Below are positions 63,958 to 64,000 of a stretch of DNA of 64,000 nucleotides, one piece after another. Source of the stretch: Crotophaga sulcirostris (lineage: Eukaryota; Chordata; Aves; Cuculiformes; Crotophagidae). The notes beneath the pieces were generated by a model. It was given only the letters and a program-made list of their open reading frames with translations, did no database searches and was not told the DNA's origin. How positions within the stretch are numbered: the stretch's first letter is position 1; each line of letters begins with the position of its first letter. The stretch is taken from NCBI GenBank assembly GCA_013397455.1, contig VYZB01000210.1, positions 1,394,304-1,458,303 on the forward strand, read 5' to 3'. The position numbers and the translations under genes are program-made.

Positions 63958-64000
63958 TATCACACAGTATCACAGTATCACAGTATAACCAGGTTGGAAG
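63958..64000 (-). mobile_element. CR1 LINE 3' end, cut by the window edge
   Basis: TATCACACAGTATCACAGTATCACAGTATAACCAGG (in parts: three CACAGTAT-type units, then AACCAGGTTGGAAG) is the reversed terminus of an ATACTGTG-type CR1 on the minus strand. The element continues beyond the window. Confidence 0.93.

Noticed and set aside
1..64000. CRISPR arrays, operons, ribosome binding sites, prophage or tRNA/rRNA genes
   Set aside because: None seen. The sequence is vertebrate nuclear DNA and no cloverleaf or rRNA-like segment was noticed, although a covariance-model scan was not possible.

Overview
The window reads as avian genomic DNA, and I find no host protein-coding exon that I can support. 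The identification rests on the repeats. There are at least eleven CR1 (chicken repeat 1) LINE pieces ending in the 8-bp 3' repeats typical of bird CR1. There are also two solo LTRs of kinds I recognise from bird genomes and a thin scatter of old MIR-type SINE relics. One CR1 group, whose copies end in ATACTGTG-type repeats, is numerous and only slightly diverged. That suggests a lineage with fairly recent CR1 activity; woodpeckers and their relatives are known for this, but the species is an inference I cannot confirm.

Layout: 1-15 kb is AT-rich single-copy DNA with an (AAT)n tract, an AT-rich inverted repeat (10.66-10.76 kb), two MIR relics and one stretch (about 11.3-11.7 kb) that looks like a conserved non-coding element. 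15-38 kb is similar, with short minus-strand CR1 tails (15.2, 17.5, 30.3 kb), a plus-strand tail (26.4 kb), a MIR relic (20.6 kb) and small tandem duplications. 39.0-40.7 kb holds the most complete CR1: an ORF1 esterase remnant, the ORF2 endonuclease, and then a direct in-frame join to the ORF2 C-terminus, with the reverse transcriptase missing. 43.1-43.7 kb is a plus-strand solo LTR. 46.2-47.9 kb is a repeat cluster in which two CR1 copies form a large palindrome beside a roughly 1.0-kb minus-strand solo LTR. 48-57 kb is mostly single-copy. 57.0-58.4 kb combines poly-T tracts, a small CpG- and G-rich island with a possible G-quadruplex, and two CR1 pieces in opposite orientations. 59.4 kb has a (GAAG)n microsatellite, 62.0-63.3 kb is strikingly purine-rich on the plus strand, and the last 42 bases begin another CR1.

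There is no operon or gene system here. The window is probably intergenic or deep intronic DNA shaped by retrotransposons. The open frames longer than 60 codons fall in CR1 pieces, in LTRs, or in stretches with no recognisable domain. I did not find a new biological system. The items most worth checking are the in-frame internally deleted CR1, the CR1 palindrome, the isolated CpG/G-quadruplex island and the candidate conserved non-coding stretches.
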